A DNA stretch of 6,551 nucleotides from Spirochaetales bacterium (GTDB lineage Bacteria; Spirochaetota; Spirochaetia; DSM-16054; Sediminispirochaetaceae): the NCBI GenBank assembly GCA_021767325.1, contig JAASTM010000139.1, positions 1 to 6,551 on the forward strand, in the 5' to 3' direction. The notes below the pieces were generated by a model. That model ran no database searches, was not told the DNA's origin, and saw only the letters and a program-made list of their open reading frames with translations. Numbering within the stretch: the first letter of the stretch is position 1; each line of letters starts with the position of its first letter. Below, piece after piece: positions 5,769 to 6,551 of the stretch. A program made the translations under genes and the position numbers.

Positions 5769-6551
5769 CTATTGCAGCCAGACCGGCGAGCTCCAGACCC
5801 AGGCGCCGTTCTGCTGCCGTCCGCGGAGGTAGTAGTAGCCGGGGCTGCGGTCGGGATCTTCGAATGCGCCGCTCCAGATGAACTCCTCTTCGCCGGGTGC
5901 CCTGTGCAGTTTGAAGGCCGGAGAGTCGAATCCGCCGGTATAGCCGACAAATGCACGCTGGCGCAGTTCCTGCAGCGCTACCTGGTAAGTCGTGCCGTTT
6001 ATGCGGACGGATATCTCGGCCTGCGGATCGGCTTCGACCTCCAGCGCCATACCCTGTGTGGCCGAGGTGCTGTTGGTCGGGTTTCCGAAAGTCTTGGTGA
6101 CAAATCTGACTGTGGACGCGTCTGCCTGCTCCCAGGCCGAGGTAAAACTGCTGCCACTGCCTTGGGTCGCATCTAAAGGCGAGACGACCTCGCCGCCGCG
6201 GAAGCGGGCGTCCACTGCTTCTATCCGTCCCTTATCGATTCCGAATTGCACATCCCAGTTGAACTCTTTGTTCCGCTCGCCCCATCCGAGCTCCAGGAAG
6301 AGCAGGGTGTGGGACCTGCCGGATGAGGCTGCACCGGAGTCTTCCGGGGCGGGGGGTTGGGGAAAATCAGGCTGGGAGTAGCGGGTAAGGATTGTACCGT
6401 TCTTGATGATATCTACGTAGTCCAGGGCGCCGCCGGCCTTTAGTACGAATTCGACTGTCTGGCTAGCCTGCAGAGGTGCGCTGGAACCCATCGCTGCACC
6501 GTTTACGGCAAACTTCAGCTCCATCTTATCGGCGGTCAGTGCATAGGTGCA
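5769..6551 (-). CDS. C-terminal part of a DUF3604-like protein (partial, 5' end outside window)
   Basis: The reading frame is open from the right edge to the TAG at 5769, giving 260 visible residues (CTYALTADKMELKF onward). An ATG at 6524 exists but lacks a ribosome site, and the frame continues upstream of it with sensible residues, so the start lies beyond the window. From memory, TYALTADKMELKFAVNGAAMG, the later GWGERNKEFNWDV and the ending GYYYLRGRQ...WSSPVWL match the C-terminal half of DUF3604 proteins, whose N-terminal half resembles PHP-type metal-dependent hydrolases; this was not checked by search. A Pro/Ser-rich stretch (about visible residues 60-80) looks like a linker or insertion. 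No membrane segment is seen. The gene converges on the sulfatase with only 3 bases between stop codons. Its biochemical role is unknown; association with sugar or sulfate metabolism is suggested only by position. Confidence 0.6.
   Translation of the reverse strand, partial: CTYALTADKMELKFAVNGAAMGSSAPLQASQTVEFVLKAGGALDYVDIIKNGTILTRYSQPDFPQPPAPEDSGAASSGRSHTLLFLELGWGERNKEFNWDVQFGIDKGRIEAVDARFRGGEVVSPLDATQGSGSSFTSAWEQADASTVRFVTKTFGNPTNSTSATQGMALEVEADPQAEISVRINGTTYQVALQELRQRAFVGYTGGFDSPAFKLHRAPGEEEFIWSGAFEDPDRSPGYYYLRGRQQNGAWVWSSPVWLQ

Noticed and set aside
5642..6381. Overlapping frames on both strands around the sulfatase/DUF3604-like junction
   Set aside because: They are out of frame with the two supported genes and carry Pro/Ser/Arg-rich translations typical of shadow frames.
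1..6551. CRISPR array, tRNA, rRNA, insertion sequence or phage genes
   Set aside because: No regularly spaced repeats, tRNA-like cloverleaf, rRNA sequence, transposase frame or terminal inverted repeats were seen.

Overview
The window (6,551 bases, moderate G+C) looks like part of a carbohydrate-utilisation locus from a free-living spirochaete of the Spirochaeta/Spirochaetaceae type. The main hint of taxonomy is the solute-binding protein, whose signal peptide ends in LFAGGQQEG with an Ala/Glu/Gln-rich linker and no lipobox cysteine. That style is common in spirochaetal binding proteins, but the assignment is inference only.

Layout. On the minus strand, reading from about 4243 down to 88, lie a LacI-family repressor, a CUT1-type (maltose/oligosaccharide-type) solute-binding protein, a MalF-like permease and a MalG-like permease. 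They are closely spaced and the permeases overlap by 4 bases (ATGA), so they are very probably one operon. It starts at a strong sigma-70-like promoter (TTGACA, 17 bases, TATAGT; 4269-4297) and may end at a hairpin followed by TTCTTTTTT at the left edge. No ATPase is present, so an ATPase encoded elsewhere must energise the importer. On the plus strand, divergent from lacI, is a sulfatase-superfamily enzyme (4401-5765) resembling heparan N-sulfatase (SGSH) but with unusual active-site residues and no signal peptide. Convergent with it, 3 bases away, is the C-terminal part of a gene that looks like a DUF3604 protein; it runs off the right edge.

Regulation. The 151-base region between lacI and the sulfatase carries two LacI-type operators, TGCAATCGTTTGCA (4245-4258) and TGCAAACCTTTGTA (4371-4384). 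One lies at the lacI transcription start and the other just before the sulfatase ribosome site. Their centres are 126 bp apart, 12 helical turns at 10.5 bp per turn, with a helically phased GAAAT repeat between them. This suggests that one repressor controls both the importer operon and the sulfatase, possibly through a DNA loop.

Working model (inference): a sulfated, or otherwise esterified, saccharide is bound in the periplasm, imported intact, and desulfated in the cytoplasm; the repressor responds to the imported sugar or a product. The substrate cannot be read from the sequence.
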